NCBI RefSeq assembly: GCF_000772945.1
Contig: NZ_JPVN01000004.1
Location: 161,718 to 225,717, forward strand
Length of the DNA: 64,000 nucleotides
Direction of reading: 5' to 3'
Source: Ureibacillus manganicus DSM 26584
Lineage (GTDB): Bacteria; Bacillota; Bacilli; Bacillales_A; Planococcaceae
Shown here piece after piece: positions 14,020 through 24,500 of this stretch. The position numbers and the translations under genes were made by a program. The first letter of the stretch is position 1; each line of letters begins with the position of its first letter. The notes under the pieces are model-generated. The model saw only the letters and a program-made list of their open reading frames with translations, was not told where the DNA came from and ran no database searches.

Positions 14020-15378
14020 TTATACACTTGTGCCTTCAGTTAATTTTAATTCTAACTCTACCATCTCTCCCTGACGATACACTTTTATCATTAATGTATC
14101 CCCAATTTCTGTTTCGTTGTATAAATGTTGACGTAAATCTATAGAATTCTCTACTTTCTCGCCATCCATTTCAACAATAACATCATATTGTTTAACTCCA
14201 GCTCGGTCTGCAGGTGAACCTTTCACAACTTCAGAAACAACGACGCCTGTTGTCACTTCTTCAGGTAGTCTTAATGTTTGTTGTTGATAAAATGCAGGCA
14301 CTTCCGTTAAATCTAAAAGACCAATTCCCATAGTAGGACGTCTTACTTCTCCGTTTTTCTCTAACTCTTGAATAATGGGGATCACTGAGTTGATCGGAAT
14401 TGCAAAGCCAAGTCCTTCAACAGTTGATTCTGCAATTTTCATCGAGTTAATACCTATTAAATCCCCTGCTATGTTAATTAGTGCTCCTCCACTATTCCCT
14501 GGGTTAATCGCAGCATCTGTTTGTAAGACTTCTGTTTCCCAATCCTGAACACCATCTGCATTTAAGTCCACTGGTACCGCGCGATCCTTCCCTGAAACAA
14601 CTCCAGTTGTAACAGAGCCATAAAAGTCTAAGCCAAGCGGATTTCCTATCGCAATAACTGTTTCACCTTGTTTAAGTACTTCAGAATCGCCAAATTCAGC
14701 AACAGTGTCTACATTTTTACTATCTATAGATATTACAGCTAAATCCGTCCAAATGTCACTACCAACGAGGGTAGCTTCTTCTTTTGTTCCATCAACTAAT
14801 GTTACTTCTAACTGTTTTGCTTTTTCTACTACATGGTAGTTTGTAATAATGTACGCCTTATCGTCTTCTATTTTGTAAATCACACCTGAGCCATTACCTG
14901 CTTCACGTTCCATTGATCGTTGGTTCCAAAAATCCGTTACTTCTTGGATATTTGTGATCCCTACAACCGCATTTGAAACCTTTTCAACAGCAGTTGTGAT
15001 ATCAGTCGTAACCTGTGTGGCTGTTTGTTCAATTGGGGTAATCTTCTCTCCATTTGAATTTGCAGAACCATTTGGTAGCTGTCCTACCATGGAAGGAAGG
15101 AGAAGCCACATAATTAGCGCACCAACAATAACGCCTGCTAAACCACTGACAAAATAGCCACCTTTATGTCCCTTTTTTTGGTTTGCTCGTCTTTTATTTT
15201 CTTCTTCTTCTTCTCGCTTCAGTCGCTCTTGAAGTGGAGAGAATTGTGGATTTGAAGAATACTGTAAGTTTTCGTTGAATTGGTTTGCTGTATTGTTTTG
15301 ATGATTCGTATTATACGAATCATTTTGTGAATCATTATGAATGTTGTTTTGATTTTCGTTGTCATTATAATTACTCAT
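14020..15378 (-). CDS. htrC: Membrane-anchored HtrA-type serine protease (HtrC/YycK)
   Basis: Start set at ATG 15378 (ribosome site GAAAGGGTGA); an upstream extension of 34 codons has no ribosome site. 452 aa: an Asn/Gln-rich cytoplasmic N-terminus of about 60 residues, a KR-rich stretch, one membrane segment ('GLAGVIVGALIMWLLLP', about 74-95), a trypsin-like domain and a C-terminal PDZ domain. The catalytic triad is visible: His in 'ITNYHVVEKAK', Asp in 'SDIWTDLAVIS', Ser in 'INPGNSGGALIN'. Known role: degradation or quality control of proteins at the outer face of the membrane. It follows walJ, separated by a terminator at 15463-15489, the order found in B. subtilis. Confidence 0.9.
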   Translation of the reverse strand: MSNYNDNENQNNIHNDSQNDSYNTNHQNNTANQFNENLQYSSNPQFSPLQERLKREEEEENKRRANQKKGHKGGYFVSGLAGVIVGALIMWLLLPSMVGQLPNGSANSNGEKITPIEQTATQVTTDITTAVEKVSNAVVGITNIQEVTDFWNQRSMEREAGNGSGVIYKIEDDKAYIITNYHVVEKAKQLEVTLVDGTKEEATLVGSDIWTDLAVISIDSKNVDTVAEFGDSEVLKQGETVIAIGNPLGLDFYGSVTTGVVSGKDRAVPVDLNADGVQDWETEVLQTDAAINPGNSGGALINIAGDLIGINSMKIAESTVEGLGFAIPINSVIPIIQELEKNGEVRRPTMGIGLLDLTEVPAFYQQQTLRLPEEVTTGVVVSEVVKGSPADRAGVKQYDVIVEMDGEKVENSIDLRQHLYNETEIGDTLMIKVYRQGEMVELELKLTEGTSV

Positions 15379-15462
15379 GAAATTCACCCTTTCCTTTCTT
15401 CTGTCATTATGATACAAATCAAACATTAAAATTACATGAAAATGAATTAAAACCAAAATAAA

Positions 15463-15489
15463 AAGAACTTTGTTTGGCACAAAGTTCTT
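15463..15489 (-). terminator. Terminator of the walRKHIJ operon
   Basis: AAGAACTTTGT (15463-15473) pairs with ACAAAGTTCTT (15479-15489), followed on the minus strand by TTTTATTTT. It is about 70 bases past the walJ stop. Confidence 0.8.
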
Positions 15490-15561
15490 CTAAGTTTAAT
15501 AAAAATATTTTTTAAATTATAAAGGATATTTGATACATGTAGGAATACTTACTCAATTTAA

Positions 15562-16350
15562 TTACACTGTTACTAACAAAGTAGGCTCTTCAGCATCTGT
15601 GTCGTGTAAGTGTACGTATTCTCCTGTAATAATTCCACATGATTGTAACGTTTGACTGACACTCATCCGCGCTAAGTCTTTCATATTATTATCTTTACTT
15701 AAATGTGAAAGATAAATTTGTGTTGGCTTTTCAAAAACAACCTCACTCATTGCAATTGCTGCATCTTCGTTAGAAACATGTCCAACATCACTTAATATAC
15801 GACGCTTAATAGACCACGGATAGCGTCCCATTTGAAGCATACCGATATCGTGATTACTTTCAAAGACAAAGGAATCTGCTCCACGAATAATCCCTTTCAT
15901 TCGATCACTTACGTATCCCGTATCTGTAATAACAACTAGTTTGCGATCATTTTCATGAAAAGCATAAAACATTGGATCTGCAGCATCATGGGAAACAGCA
16001 AATGATTCGATACTTAACGAACCAAAGGATTGAACAGTCTCCATATTAAAGAGGAACTTTTGATCATCAGGAATATTGCCAATTAAACCATCCATTGCAT
16101 TCCATGTTTTTTCATTTGCATAAATTGGTACTTTATATTTTCGGGCTACTACGCCTAGTCCTTTAATATGATCACTATGTTCATGGCTTACAAGGATGCC
16201 AGACAGCTTTTTCATATCGCGATCAATTTTAGCAAATAGTTGCTCCATCTTTTTCCCGCTCAATCCTACATCTACTAGAAATGCGTGTTCATCATTCTCT
16301 ACATAGATTGCATTTCCAGAACTGCCACTTGCTAAAACACTAAAACGCAT
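15562..16350 (-). CDS. walJ: MBL-fold metallo-hydrolase WalJ (YycJ)
   Basis: 262-aa metallo-beta-lactamase-fold protein. Metal ligands are visible in '[12 protein letters not shown]' (about residues 56-67) and '[10 protein letters not shown]', with later histidines 'ESNHDIGML' and '[10 protein letters not shown]'. Family members are exonuclease-like; YycJ has been linked to coordination of cell division and DNA replication and repair. It is the last gene of the walRKHIJ operon, 11 bases after walI, and its own stop is followed by a terminator. The start ATG at 16350 is preceded by GGGAG. Confidence 0.92.
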   Translation of the reverse strand: MRFSVLASGSSGNAIYVENDEHAFLVDVGLSGKKMEQLFAKIDRDMKKLSGILVSHEHSDHIKGLGVVARKYKVPIYANEKTWNAMDGLIGNIPDDQKFLFNMETVQSFGSLSIESFAVSHDAADPMFYAFHENDRKLVVITDTGYVSDRMKGIIRGADSFVFESNHDIGMLQMGRYPWSIKRRILSDVGHVSNEDAAIAMSEVVFEKPTQIYLSHLSKDNNMKDLARMSVSQTLQSCGIITGEYVHLHDTDAEEPTLLVTV

Positions 16351-16361
16351 AATATAACTCC

Positions 16362-17177
16362 CTATTCTTCGTCTTCTTCTACTTTTGTTTGGTCTAGTTG
16401 TACATCAATCACTTTTCCTTCAACTGCATTAGCAAAATACTCTTCTTCCTGGCCGTCTTTTGTTTTAACACGTATTTCCCATGTTGGTACAAAGACTTGT
16501 GTTTGAGTGGATTTTACTAGTGTTGAATAGCCAAGTTTCACTTGTGTAATATGTGAATCTGGTTTTAACAATTGTTTAGAATAAAACACTTGGATTATTT
16601 GAATTGGTGACCATAGATCTTCTTGTTCTTCAAACTCTTCTAAATCGACCAACAATGTTTGTTCATACTTGTATATTTCATTGTCATTATTCCAATAGAC
16701 CTTAACCATTCCATGGTTATTGTAATAGATTGTCCGATTATTAGTACGTTGGAAAAATGTTGTGGTTTGGTTCGTCTCATCTACTTCCCATAACGTATAA
16801 TATGGGTTATCAATAATATAGGTTTGTAGAAAATCAACATAACTCAAAGGATCATTAACATCATTTACTGCGATGGGTTCGTCAAATGTAACAATAATTT
16901 TTGATTCACTTTCAATGGTTACTTCTTGGCCATTAATAAAGTGCAAATCTTCTTCTGTAAAATGTTTAACACTTCCGGACAAGTACGGTGCCGTTTCAAT
17001 ATTAGGTAATGTTGAATACGTAATATTATCATCTTTCAATCTAGCTTCTATTGTTTTCTCACCTAATACTTCAACCTTTTGCGCCTCTGTATGTCTATTC
17101 AAGTAAAGCGAATATAGGAAAATGTCTAAAATAAGGAAGACGATGATGAAGATTGACTTTGATTTACTCCAATCCAT
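16362..17177 (-). CDS. walI: WalRK regulatory protein WalI (YycI)
   Basis: Start set at the second ATG (17177), because AGGAGGGG abuts the first one (17183). 271 aa: a short cytoplasmic start '[20 protein letters not shown]', one membrane helix (about 8-28), then an outside domain of the YycI fold. Together with WalH it binds the WalK transmembrane region and adjusts its kinase activity. Overlaps the end of walH by 14 bases, which implies translational coupling. An acidic tail ('QTKVEEDEE') ends the protein. Confidence 0.92.
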   Translation of the reverse strand: MDWSKSKSIFIIVFLILDIFLYSLYLNRHTEAQKVEVLGEKTIEARLKDDNITYSTLPNIETAPYLSGSVKHFTEEDLHFINGQEVTIESESKIIVTFDEPIAVNDVNDPLSYVDFLQTYIIDNPYYTLWEVDETNQTTTFFQRTNNRTIYYNNHGMVKVYWNNDNEIYKYEQTLLVDLEEFEEQEDLWSPIQIIQVFYSKQLLKPDSHITQVKLGYSTLVKSTQTQVFVPTWEIRVKTKDGQEEEYFANAVEGKVIDVQLDQTKVEEDEE

Positions 17178-18489
17178 ATTCATCCCCTCCTAAAATTTCA
17201 GATGTTAGACCAATCCAGTTATCATTTATAATTGCAAACCATCTTGGCTCAAGAGCATATCCACTCTCACTAATTTGAGAGAAATAATAGCCTATATATA
17301 GTTCATCAATGCTTTCTAGCTTAACGTTTTTAGAACGCTTTATTTTCTCAATCATTTCAATACCTGAAGGAAGCTTTACAATATTTTTATCTGATGAAAT
17401 ATTAGAATCTAAAAAGTAATAAGGTCTTCGGTAGCGGAATATTTGATTGTCTCCCCATGTAGTGGAAATTTTCGTAGTAATGCTACTAAAGACTGGTAAC
17501 CCCTGTAAGTAAAGTTGATACTCAACGATGTGTCTTGTAGTATTCATATTTTTAAATCGATAGCTTCCAGTGAAGCCACCATGGTCATTAATAAACTCGA
17601 AGCTATCTAGTAAAAGTGTTGCACTTGGTATTTCACCAATACTTTCAGATGCAGGGTACACATAATTTAACACTTTACTATTTGAATCCACTGTCATTAA
17701 AGCCATTCCATCAATATACTTATCCGACGATGTACTATCAATGCTTCTTTGAACGATACTTGGTTCGATAAATAATATATCTTTAAACGTATTTGGTGAA
17801 ATTTCGCCAATTGTGTAAGTTAAATTTAATAGTTCTATAGGACTTTCCGGTACATATAATGAGAGTGCATTTCCACGCGCAATTTCAAGGTAGTTTCCTA
17901 AATTACTTGAAGGCTTAATAATTTTAGAAATGAATTGATAATAATCGACTGCAATATTTGTACTATAAGAAGTTCTCTTTTCACTATTCACAAAATAGAT
18001 TGTAATCCTATTTTCAACGGACAAATTACTCCAATCAATAATTAACCGATTAAAAGAAGCATCAGGTAAATCCGATTGTGTCAGTAATAAAATTGAATTC
18101 ATTATTTTAATAGGTACTTCTGCATCGTAGAAAAGTGTAATTCGTTTATCCTCATTGGTTAAACTATTCACTTTCTGTTCAGATAAATTTCCTTGTATAA
18201 ACTTAATTTCGGAAGATTTCCATGCTGCTAAATTTATTAATACTTCATCTATTTTAGAAGAATCAACCGTACCTTGGAACACCCCTTCATCTTTATAAAG
18301 AATACGAAACGGCTTTACCACATCATGGAGGGTCTTTTCTGTTCCAAGGTTAATCTGATTCACTCTAGTATCATTGATAGTTTGCAAATTTGGCGTGTAG
18401 TTCCATATTGAGAAGGTTAGTAACATGCTTAATAGGACTAAGACTGTTAAAACAATTGATTTAAATAGTTCAACAATTTTCAATCCCAT
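17164..18489 (-). CDS. walH: WalRK regulatory protein WalH (YycH)
   Basis: 441 aa, the usual YycH length. One N-terminal membrane helix ('LFKSIVLTVLVLLSMLLTFS', about 8-27), then a large extracytoplasmic region with the YycH domain ('YWVW/IWNYTP'-type start seen as 'IWNYTPNLQTIND'). Known role: with WalI it forms a membrane complex with WalK. The start overlaps the walK stop by 10 bases and the end overlaps walI, so walK-walH-walI are tightly coupled. Confidence 0.92.
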   Translation of the reverse strand: MGLKIVELFKSIVLTVLVLLSMLLTFSIWNYTPNLQTINDTRVNQINLGTEKTLHDVVKPFRILYKDEGVFQGTVDSSKIDEVLINLAAWKSSEIKFIQGNLSEQKVNSLTNEDKRITLFYDAEVPIKIMNSILLLTQSDLPDASFNRLIIDWSNLSVENRITIYFVNSEKRTSYSTNIAVDYYQFISKIIKPSSNLGNYLEIARGNALSLYVPESPIELLNLTYTIGEISPNTFKDILFIEPSIVQRSIDSTSSDKYIDGMALMTVDSNSKVLNYVYPASESIGEIPSATLLLDSFEFINDHGGFTGSYRFKNMNTTRHIVEYQLYLQGLPVFSSITTKISTTWGDNQIFRYRRPYYFLDSNISSDKNIVKLPSGIEMIEKIKRSKNVKLESIDELYIGYYFSQISESGYALEPRWFAIINDNWIGLTSEILGGDEYGLE

Positions 18490-20318
18490 TCACCCGCCTC
18501 GTCTAATTCGAATGGCAATGTGAAGAATACCGTTGTACCAACACCTTCCTCACTTTCTGCCCAAATATGTCCCCCGTGAGCTTCAATCATTTCTTTTGCA
18601 ATGGCAAGGCCCAGCCCTGTTCCTCCCATTGCTCGTGATCTTGCACGATCCACTCGGTAGAACCGATCAAAAATTCTTCCAACATTTTCTTTTGGAATAC
18701 CCATACCATCATCTGAAATCATGATTTTTATTAAGTTTTCTTGAACGGTTACACCAAATCGGATGTTCCCGCCATCAGGTGAGTATTTCAATGCATTTGA
18801 AATAATATTGTCAATCACTTGAGTCAATTTGTCAGCGTCAATTTCTACAAAGTAAGAATTTTCTGGTAAGTATCTCTTAAATTCTACATTTTGAGATTTT
18901 GACATTTCAAATCGATCAATAATTCGATTAAAGAATTTATTAAACTCAACAAATTCCTTATTTAAATTATACTCTCGGGCATCCATTTTAGATAATTGCA
19001 ATAAATCATTTACTAGTCTGATCATGCGCTCTGTTTCTGTTTGAGTAACATTTAAAAATGTTGGTGCAATTTGTTCATCACGCCACGCACCATCAGCTAA
19101 TGCTTCTAGATAACTTCTCATCGTTGTCAGAGGAGTGCGTAATTCATGAGAGACGTTTGATACGAATTCACGTCTTTCCATTTCAATCTTTTCTTGTTCG
19201 GTAATATCGTGTAGTACCGTAATTAAACCATTCACAAATCCTGTTTCCTTTTGAATTACCGAGAAGTTTGCGCGTAAAATTAGGCGGTTTTCATGCGTAC
19301 TAAAATCTAAGTTAACTGAATCCTGTGTATTAATTAAATCTTCAAAGCTATACTCTTTTTCTAATCCAAGCACAGATGCGATTGGGCGATTCAACGTTGT
19401 TTCCCTTGAAATTTTCAGAAAGCTTATTGCAGGGTCATTAATTAGTATGACTTTCCCTTTTCGATCTGTGGCAATTACCCCGTCAGTCATATTCGTAAGT
19501 ACAGAAGCAAGTTTTCTTCTTTCAGCTTCTGTTGTTGACTGTGCCTCTTGAAGTCGATTTGTTAAATGATTAAATGCAATGGCTAATTGCCCGATTTCAT
19601 CATCCCCATAAACACGAACTTTTCTTGAGAAGTTTCCTCTAGACATCGCTTGTGCTTGTTTTCTCATATCTGAGATTGGTCCAGTTATCGTTCTAGCAAT
19701 TAAAATTCCAAGAATTATTGTAATTACAAGTGAAATGGCTGTACCCACAGCAAAAATCCGGTTAATTTCGTTCACTTGGTCAAAGACATTTTCAATATTA
19801 GATTCGATATAGATTGTCCCAAGAATCTCACCATTGGGACCAACAGTATCAAAAATTGGTGCGGCTAATATCCACACTCGTTTTTGGGTATCAGCATCAA
19901 GAACAATTTTATCGATCGCTGTTTGTGCTGCGATTGATTGGTTTACAATTTCGTGATTTCCACGTTGACCAACAATTGATTGGTTACTAATATCAGAAGT
20001 TGCTAGAACTCGATTTCGTTTATCTATGACACGAATTTCATTAATATCTCCTGTGGCAAATTCACGAATAATAACATTTAAGCTTTGCCCAATGGTTGGC
20101 GAAACTTCTAAATCTCTTTCTTTAAGCATTTCTTCACGAATACTATATTGAACTAGGTCAATTCGTTGAAAAATAGAGTCTTGGAAATTCGCTTTTAAAT
20201 TTTCTTCTAGTTCCTTTGAAAAATAGAGTCCAATAATTTGTAAAGCAATAATAATTAAAAGTACGTAAATTAATACGAGCTTTACATGTATGGATTTGAA
20301 AAAGCCTACTTTCTGCAT
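18480..20318 (-). CDS. walK: Cell-wall metabolism sensor histidine kinase WalK
   Basis: 612 aa. Order: membrane helix (about 12-32), extracellular Cache-like domain, second helix (about 183-204, 'AVGTAISLVITIILGILIAR'), HAMP ('RTITGPISDMRKQAQAMSRG'), PAS (about 265-365), HisKA with phosphoacceptor His in 'FVSNVSHELRTPLTTMRS', and HATPase ('IISNALKYSPDGG', 'DDGMGIPKENVGRIF', 'GGTGLGLAIAKEM'). WalK senses peptidoglycan status and phosphorylates WalR, an essential system in Bacillales. Ribosome site AGGAG; it lies 5 bases after walR. Confidence 0.96.
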   Translation of the reverse strand: MQKVGFFKSIHVKLVLIYVLLIIIALQIIGLYFSKELEENLKANFQDSIFQRIDLVQYSIREEMLKERDLEVSPTIGQSLNVIIREFATGDINEIRVIDKRNRVLATSDISNQSIVGQRGNHEIVNQSIAAQTAIDKIVLDADTQKRVWILAAPIFDTVGPNGEILGTIYIESNIENVFDQVNEINRIFAVGTAISLVITIILGILIARTITGPISDMRKQAQAMSRGNFSRKVRVYGDDEIGQLAIAFNHLTNRLQEAQSTTEAERRKLASVLTNMTDGVIATDRKGKVILINDPAISFLKISRETTLNRPIASVLGLEKEYSFEDLINTQDSVNLDFSTHENRLILRANFSVIQKETGFVNGLITVLHDITEQEKIEMERREFVSNVSHELRTPLTTMRSYLEALADGAWRDEQIAPTFLNVTQTETERMIRLVNDLLQLSKMDAREYNLNKEFVEFNKFFNRIIDRFEMSKSQNVEFKRYLPENSYFVEIDADKLTQVIDNIISNALKYSPDGGNIRFGVTVQENLIKIMISDDGMGIPKENVGRIFDRFYRVDRARSRAMGGTGLGLAIAKEMIEAHGGHIWAESEEGVGTTVFFTLPFELDEAGEWD

Positions 20319-20323
20319 CTAAT

Positions 20324-21034
20324 TTACTCCTGCTCAGGATTTCGTAAGTAATACCCTACACCTCGGCGAGTTACAATCCAGTTTGGATGACTAGGATTAT
20401 CCTCAATTTTTTCACGTAACCTACGGACAGTTACGTCTACTGTTCGTACGTCACCAAAATAGTCATAGCCCCAGACCGTTTGTAGTAAGTGTTCACGAGT
20501 CATCACTTGGCCTATATGCTTAGCTAAATAATGGATCAATTCAAATTCCCTATGTGTAAGTTCAATTGCATCGCCACGTTTTAATACTAAATATGCATCT
20601 GGCTGAATAACTAAAGAGCCCACTTCAATTTCATTTGACTCTTCTTTTACATCCTGTGCTGTCGCATTCACTTGAAGGCGTCGCATGTTTGCTTTTACAC
20701 GGGCAATTAGTTCACGAGTACTAAATGGTTTTGTGACGTAATCATCTGCTCCCATTTCAAGGCCAAGAACTTTATCAATTTCTGAACCCTTTGCTGTTAA
20801 CATAATGATTGGGAAGTCGTACTTTTTACGAATTTCGCGGCACACTTCCATACCATCTCTTTTAGGTAGCATAATATCTAATAACATCAAATCTGGTTGT
20901 GATTCTTCTACTTTTTGTAAAGCTTCATCACCATCATAGGCACAGATTACTTGATAACCTTCTTTAATTAGGTTGAACTGCAGAATATCAGCAATCGGCT
21001 TTTCGTCATCTACAACTAAAATAGTTTTTGTCAT
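20324..21034 (-). CDS. walR: Essential response regulator WalR
   Basis: 236 aa, OmpR family. The receiver domain has the acidic pocket '[13 protein letters not shown]', the phosphoacceptor Asp in '[16 protein letters not shown]' (about residue 53), Thr in 'IIMLTAKG' and Lys in '[12 protein letters not shown]'. The C-terminal winged helix ends '[18 protein letters not shown]'. WalR controls autolysin and cell-wall turnover genes through TGTWAH-N5-TGTWAH sites. First gene of the operon; the 287 bases upstream to the M23 gene hold that gene's terminator and AT-rich sequence with no other gene. Confidence 0.97.
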   Translation of the reverse strand: MTKTILVVDDEKPIADILQFNLIKEGYQVICAYDGDEALQKVEESQPDLMLLDIMLPKRDGMEVCREIRKKYDFPIIMLTAKGSEIDKVLGLEMGADDYVTKPFSTRELIARVKANMRRLQVNATAQDVKEESNEIEVGSLVIQPDAYLVLKRGDAIELTHREFELIHYLAKHIGQVMTREHLLQTVWGYDYFGDVRTVDVTVRRLREKIEDNPSHPNWIVTRRGVGYYLRNPEQE

Positions 21035-21278
21035 GTTTATTCTCCTTTATCTTCTTTTTATCTATATATTCAAGTTCTTAATATTTAATCTCTCATGGCT
21101 ATTTTTAAAAGTACTTACAATATTATATCAAACAATATAGAATTATTTTCTGGGAAATAATCCTCTAACTAGCGAATCAATTCCTTATATCTATCTTAAC
21201 ACCACTAAATTACATTTGGGAAATATATCTCTTTGTATATTTCATGAGATCAAAAAAGTTAGCAATAAAATAAATAAA

Positions 21279-21305
21279 AGACAGTCCTAAGCTAACGAAC
21301 TGTCT
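21279..21305 (-). terminator. Terminator after the M23 endopeptidase gene
   Basis: AGACAGT (21279-21285) pairs with ACTGTCT (21299-21305), followed on the minus strand by TTTATTTATTTT. Confidence 0.7.
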
Positions 21306-21321
21306 CTCAACCTAAAAGTTA

Positions 21322-22797
21322 TTAAAAGTATGATAGTGGATTTACCACTGACCCATTTTTGTGAATTTCAAAATGTAAATGTGTACCTGTAGAGTTGCCT
21401 GTTGAACCCATAATTCCGATAACAGAACCTTTTGGTACAATTTGTCCTACTTTCACATTGATTTTTGAAAGATGTGCATAGATTGTTTTATAACCATTAT
21501 TATGATTGATAATAATACGATATCCATAAGAACCATCCCAACCTGCAGCTGTTACTACACCATTATCTGATGCTTTTATATTGTAGTTAGATGGTCCAGC
21601 GATGTCTATACCTCTATGGTATGAACCCCAACGAGAGCCCATACTACTTGAAATATAACCGCCAACAGCTGGCCAAGAAAAATCACCTGTTCCGCGTGAT
21701 GAAATTACTTTCGTTCCAACTCTAACAACTTGTTTAATAGGTTCTTTAAGAACAACTTCTTTTGTCACAGATTTTTCAGTAACTTTACCATTTACTGCTG
21801 TAATTAAATAAGAAGTTTGCTTTTCCCCATCGGCACCCTGTTGTTTAATGACTGTTTCGCCTTTATACATTGTAGAGTCTTCTTCTACGATTTTCTCGTA
21901 GTTTATGTTTTCATTTAGTAATTTTTCTTGAACAACTTGAACATTGACTAATGGCTTTAACACAGTTACATTTATTTCTTGACCAATTTGTAAGAGTGAA
22001 TTTTCATTTAAATCGGGATTTAGTTCTAACAATTCTGCAGTCCTTAAGTTATGTTTCATAGCAATAGCTCCAAGGACATCACCCGCTTGAACCGTATATA
22101 ATTCTTTTTCTAATGTACCAGTTTGTAAATATTGTACAGCCTTTTCAGGTGTTAATATTTTGTTTGGCGCAATTTCTGTTTCAGTTCCAGTTACAGATTC
22201 AATTTTCACATCTAGTATTCTCTCTTGACCAACTTTTAAAGCAGGTAAAGGCTGACCATTTTGTTTGTATGACTCTAATTGTGTTAGTTGTTCTTCTGTA
22301 ACAAATTGAAGTTTTAATAATTTAATTGTTTTTTCATAGTCGCTACTATCCTTAAGATAAACGACAGGTTGACCGTTCACACTTAAAGCAAATGCATCAG
22401 CTTTTGCTACTAACTGTTCTTTTAACGTATTTAACACTTCTTGATCATTCGTTTTATATGAAAATACCTGCTCTGGGATGATAGAAATGCTTGACTGTGC
22501 ATCCACAGAGTATTCTTTAAATTTTGATTTCGCTTCTTTTTCTTTTTCTTCGATAATATTTTCAACAGCATCTGCATTTGAAACAGCACCGATGTAATTT
22601 TTCGCTAAATAAATATGATAAATCTTATCTAAGGAACCCTTGTCTTCAGAACCTTTAGCAAAAGCTAAATTAAATGTCACACTAGATAACAATATAGCCG
22701 TGACAGTTGCGGTTTTGATCATGCCCCTATGGTTTTGTAAAAGACTAGTCGTATTTTGCTTTGCAAAGTCTCTTTTTTTGTTCCACTTCGAACTCAT
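21322..22797 (-). CDS. Secreted LysM-G5-M23 peptidoglycan endopeptidase
   Basis: Start set at ATG 22797 (AAGGGG 7 bases upstream). 491 aa. A signal or anchor segment lies at about 33-53 ('MIKTATVTAILLSSVTFNLA'). Then an N-terminal helical/G5-like region, a LysM domain ('YTVQAGDVLGAIAMKHNL', about 234-278), a G5 domain ('TMYKGETVIKQQGADGEK', about 305-360) and a C-terminal M23 domain. The zinc ligands are seen as 'YHRGIDIAG' and 'GTHLHFEIHKNG'. Such enzymes cut peptide cross-bridges in peptidoglycan. It lies upstream of walR, so control by WalR is plausible but no clean WalR box was found. Confidence 0.9.
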   Translation of the reverse strand: MSSKWNKKRDFAKQNTTSLLQNHRGMIKTATVTAILLSSVTFNLAFAKGSEDKGSLDKIYHIYLAKNYIGAVSNADAVENIIEEKEKEAKSKFKEYSVDAQSSISIIPEQVFSYKTNDQEVLNTLKEQLVAKADAFALSVNGQPVVYLKDSSDYEKTIKLLKLQFVTEEQLTQLESYKQNGQPLPALKVGQERILDVKIESVTGTETEIAPNKILTPEKAVQYLQTGTLEKELYTVQAGDVLGAIAMKHNLRTAELLELNPDLNENSLLQIGQEINVTVLKPLVNVQVVQEKLLNENINYEKIVEEDSTMYKGETVIKQQGADGEKQTSYLITAVNGKVTEKSVTKEVVLKEPIKQVVRVGTKVISSRGTGDFSWPAVGGYISSSMGSRWGSYHRGIDIAGPSNYNIKASDNGVVTAAGWDGSYGYRIIINHNNGYKTIYAHLSKINVKVGQIVPKGSVIGIMGSTGNSTGTHLHFEIHKNGSVVNPLSYF

Positions 22798-23383
22798 AAA
22801 TAAGCCCCTTCCAAAGTCCATAAATATATAAAAAGGTTAATTCTACCATGTATATTTTCTCACTACTAAACTGTACCATAATCCTAAAATGAGTGGTATA
22901 GTTTGAGCCTTTTGTAATGTAAATGTATTATTTGCATATTTTTTGTTACAAATATAATGGTTGGAGTAATATGCAACATACTATTAAATTTTATTTTTAC
23001 TTATTATTTTTCATATTTTTGGGTTTTTATACATAATTCTCTCTCTTTTTCTAAAGGATAGTATAAATGATTATAGTAGGACTTTATATTTAGATAGATT
23101 ATCAGCAGGAACACGAAGTTGAATAACTTTAACTAAGCTTTATTTAAGGGAAATAAATAAAAGGAGTGTTTTATGTACTGTAAAGGTTGTTCGAGGCGAT
23201 TTAAGTTAAGCAAGAGGAAATAAAATCACAGACCTTATTGAAAATGAAAAAGTGCTAGACTCTGTAAAAATTCTACATTAGTCTGCACCTTTGAATTGCA
23301 CAGCTCATATTCTTTTAAATTATCATATTCGAAATTTAACTAATGACCTATTATGTCACCCTAATTAATTTTTCAAAAATAAA
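22798..23383. other. Intergenic region upstream of the M23 gene
   Basis: AT-rich, no intact gene. Around 22913-22929 there is TGTAAT-GTAAA-TGTATT, one base off a WalR box but on the opposite strand to the gene. A decayed ORF at 23173-23281 is listed separately. Confidence 0.4.
23173..23281 (+). pseudogene. Decayed small ORF
   Basis: An AAAGGAGTG ribosome site precedes ATG 23173, but that frame stops after 16 codons. Shifting by one base gives 'TVKVVRGDLS', a TAA at 23207-23209, then 'ARGNKITDLIENEKVLDSVK' to a TAG at 23279. This looks like the start of a gene with a frameshift and a stop. The family is not recognised. Confidence 0.25.
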
Positions 23384-24217
23384 TTACTTTAAGATATCAG
23401 GATCATCCGTAATAATTCCATCAACACCAAGATTATATAGTTTAGATGCTAAAGATTGTTTTTTTATTGTATAAGGAAACATCGTCATATTATTAAAATG
23501 AACACGTTCCACAAGTTCTGCTGTCACCATATTAAAGTTGGGATTAAAATAATCTGCGTAGGTAGCGAATTCTTCTAATTGCCTGTCAGATACACCTTTC
23601 CAATCATTCCTTACTAGTACGCCATGAGGTATATCAGGCAATAATTCTTTTGATAATTTAATAGATTCATGATTAAAAGATTGAATAATAATTTGATTGC
23701 TGTTTGCAGATACAAGATTATGTTCTTTTAAGGCATTAGCAACTTTTACCTCAATGCCTGGGTAAACTTCTGGGAACTTTAATTCTATTAAAATACTTAT
23801 TTTGCCTCCAAATTCCGTTAATACTTCATCCAATGTAGGAATTGTTTCACCAGCAAATTCTTTGCTAAACCAACTTCCAGCATCTAAAGATTTTAATTTA
23901 TCCAAAGTATAGGTATTAAGACTACCGTATCCATTTGTCGTTCGATCTACCGTGAGATCATGTATAACTACCGGTATTCCATCTTTCGTCATTTGGACAT
24001 CGAATTCTATATAATCTGCCCCCATCTCAACACTCATTGTAAACGCAGCCATTGTGTTTTCTGGCGCATATGCTGATGCACCACGATGGGCAATATTTAT
24101 CATATTCTCTTGGGCATCCACTATTATAGTTTCCTCAGCAAAGGATAACACTGTTGCAGTTACAGTTCCTATGATAATGATGACTGATAAGAAAATGACT
24201 GTTACTGTTTTTTTCAT
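23384..24217 (-). CDS. Secreted glycerophosphodiester phosphodiesterase
   Basis: 277 aa, GDPD family. Signal peptide at about 4-28 ('VTVIFLSVIIIIGTVTATVL'), then the TIM-barrel domain beginning 'NIAHRGASAYAPENTMAAF' with the catalytic His and the Glu of 'PENT'. Further ligands are 'YIEFDVQMTKDGIPVVIHD' (Glu, Asp, His) and the late 'IDELKFPEVYPG'-like segment 'ILIELKFPEVYPG'. It hydrolyses glycerophosphodiesters to glycerol-3-phosphate and an alcohol, outside the cell, probably for phosphate or glycerol salvage from lipids or teichoic acid. The start ATG has AAGGAGCAACCCC upstream. It is a single gene between the M23 gene and the purA tail array. Confidence 0.88.
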   Translation of the reverse strand: MKKTVTVIFLSVIIIIGTVTATVLSFAEETIIVDAQENMINIAHRGASAYAPENTMAAFTMSVEMGADYIEFDVQMTKDGIPVVIHDLTVDRTTNGYGSLNTYTLDKLKSLDAGSWFSKEFAGETIPTLDEVLTEFGGKISILIELKFPEVYPGIEVKVANALKEHNLVSANSNQIIIQSFNHESIKLSKELLPDIPHGVLVRNDWKGVSDRQLEEFATYADYFNPNFNMVTAELVERVHFNNMTMFPYTIKKQSLASKLYNLGVDGIITDDPDILK

Positions 24218-24500
24218 AAGGGGTTGCTCCTTTTAATGAGTATTTTTCTTTGATATAAATTCATTAATCTTTTGGGGGATTTATATATTCTGAAAATTTG
24301 TAATACTCAATATAATTCGTTTTAAATTGTAATATTTCCTCTTTAATTTGAAAATTCGACAAAAAAAGTTATGACTTTCTTACCAAACTTAAATTATAGG
24401 GATTTCTCACTATACTACTAATAGATTCATTTCATCATTAAATTATGATGGTAAATGTCCCTTATTCAGTAACTATTTGGTCATTTGAATCAGCTAAATT

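Noticed and set aside
22913..22929. WalR-box-like TGTAAT-N5-TGTATT upstream of the M23 gene
   Set aside because: One mismatch in the second half and opposite orientation to the gene; AT-rich sequence gives such matches by chance.
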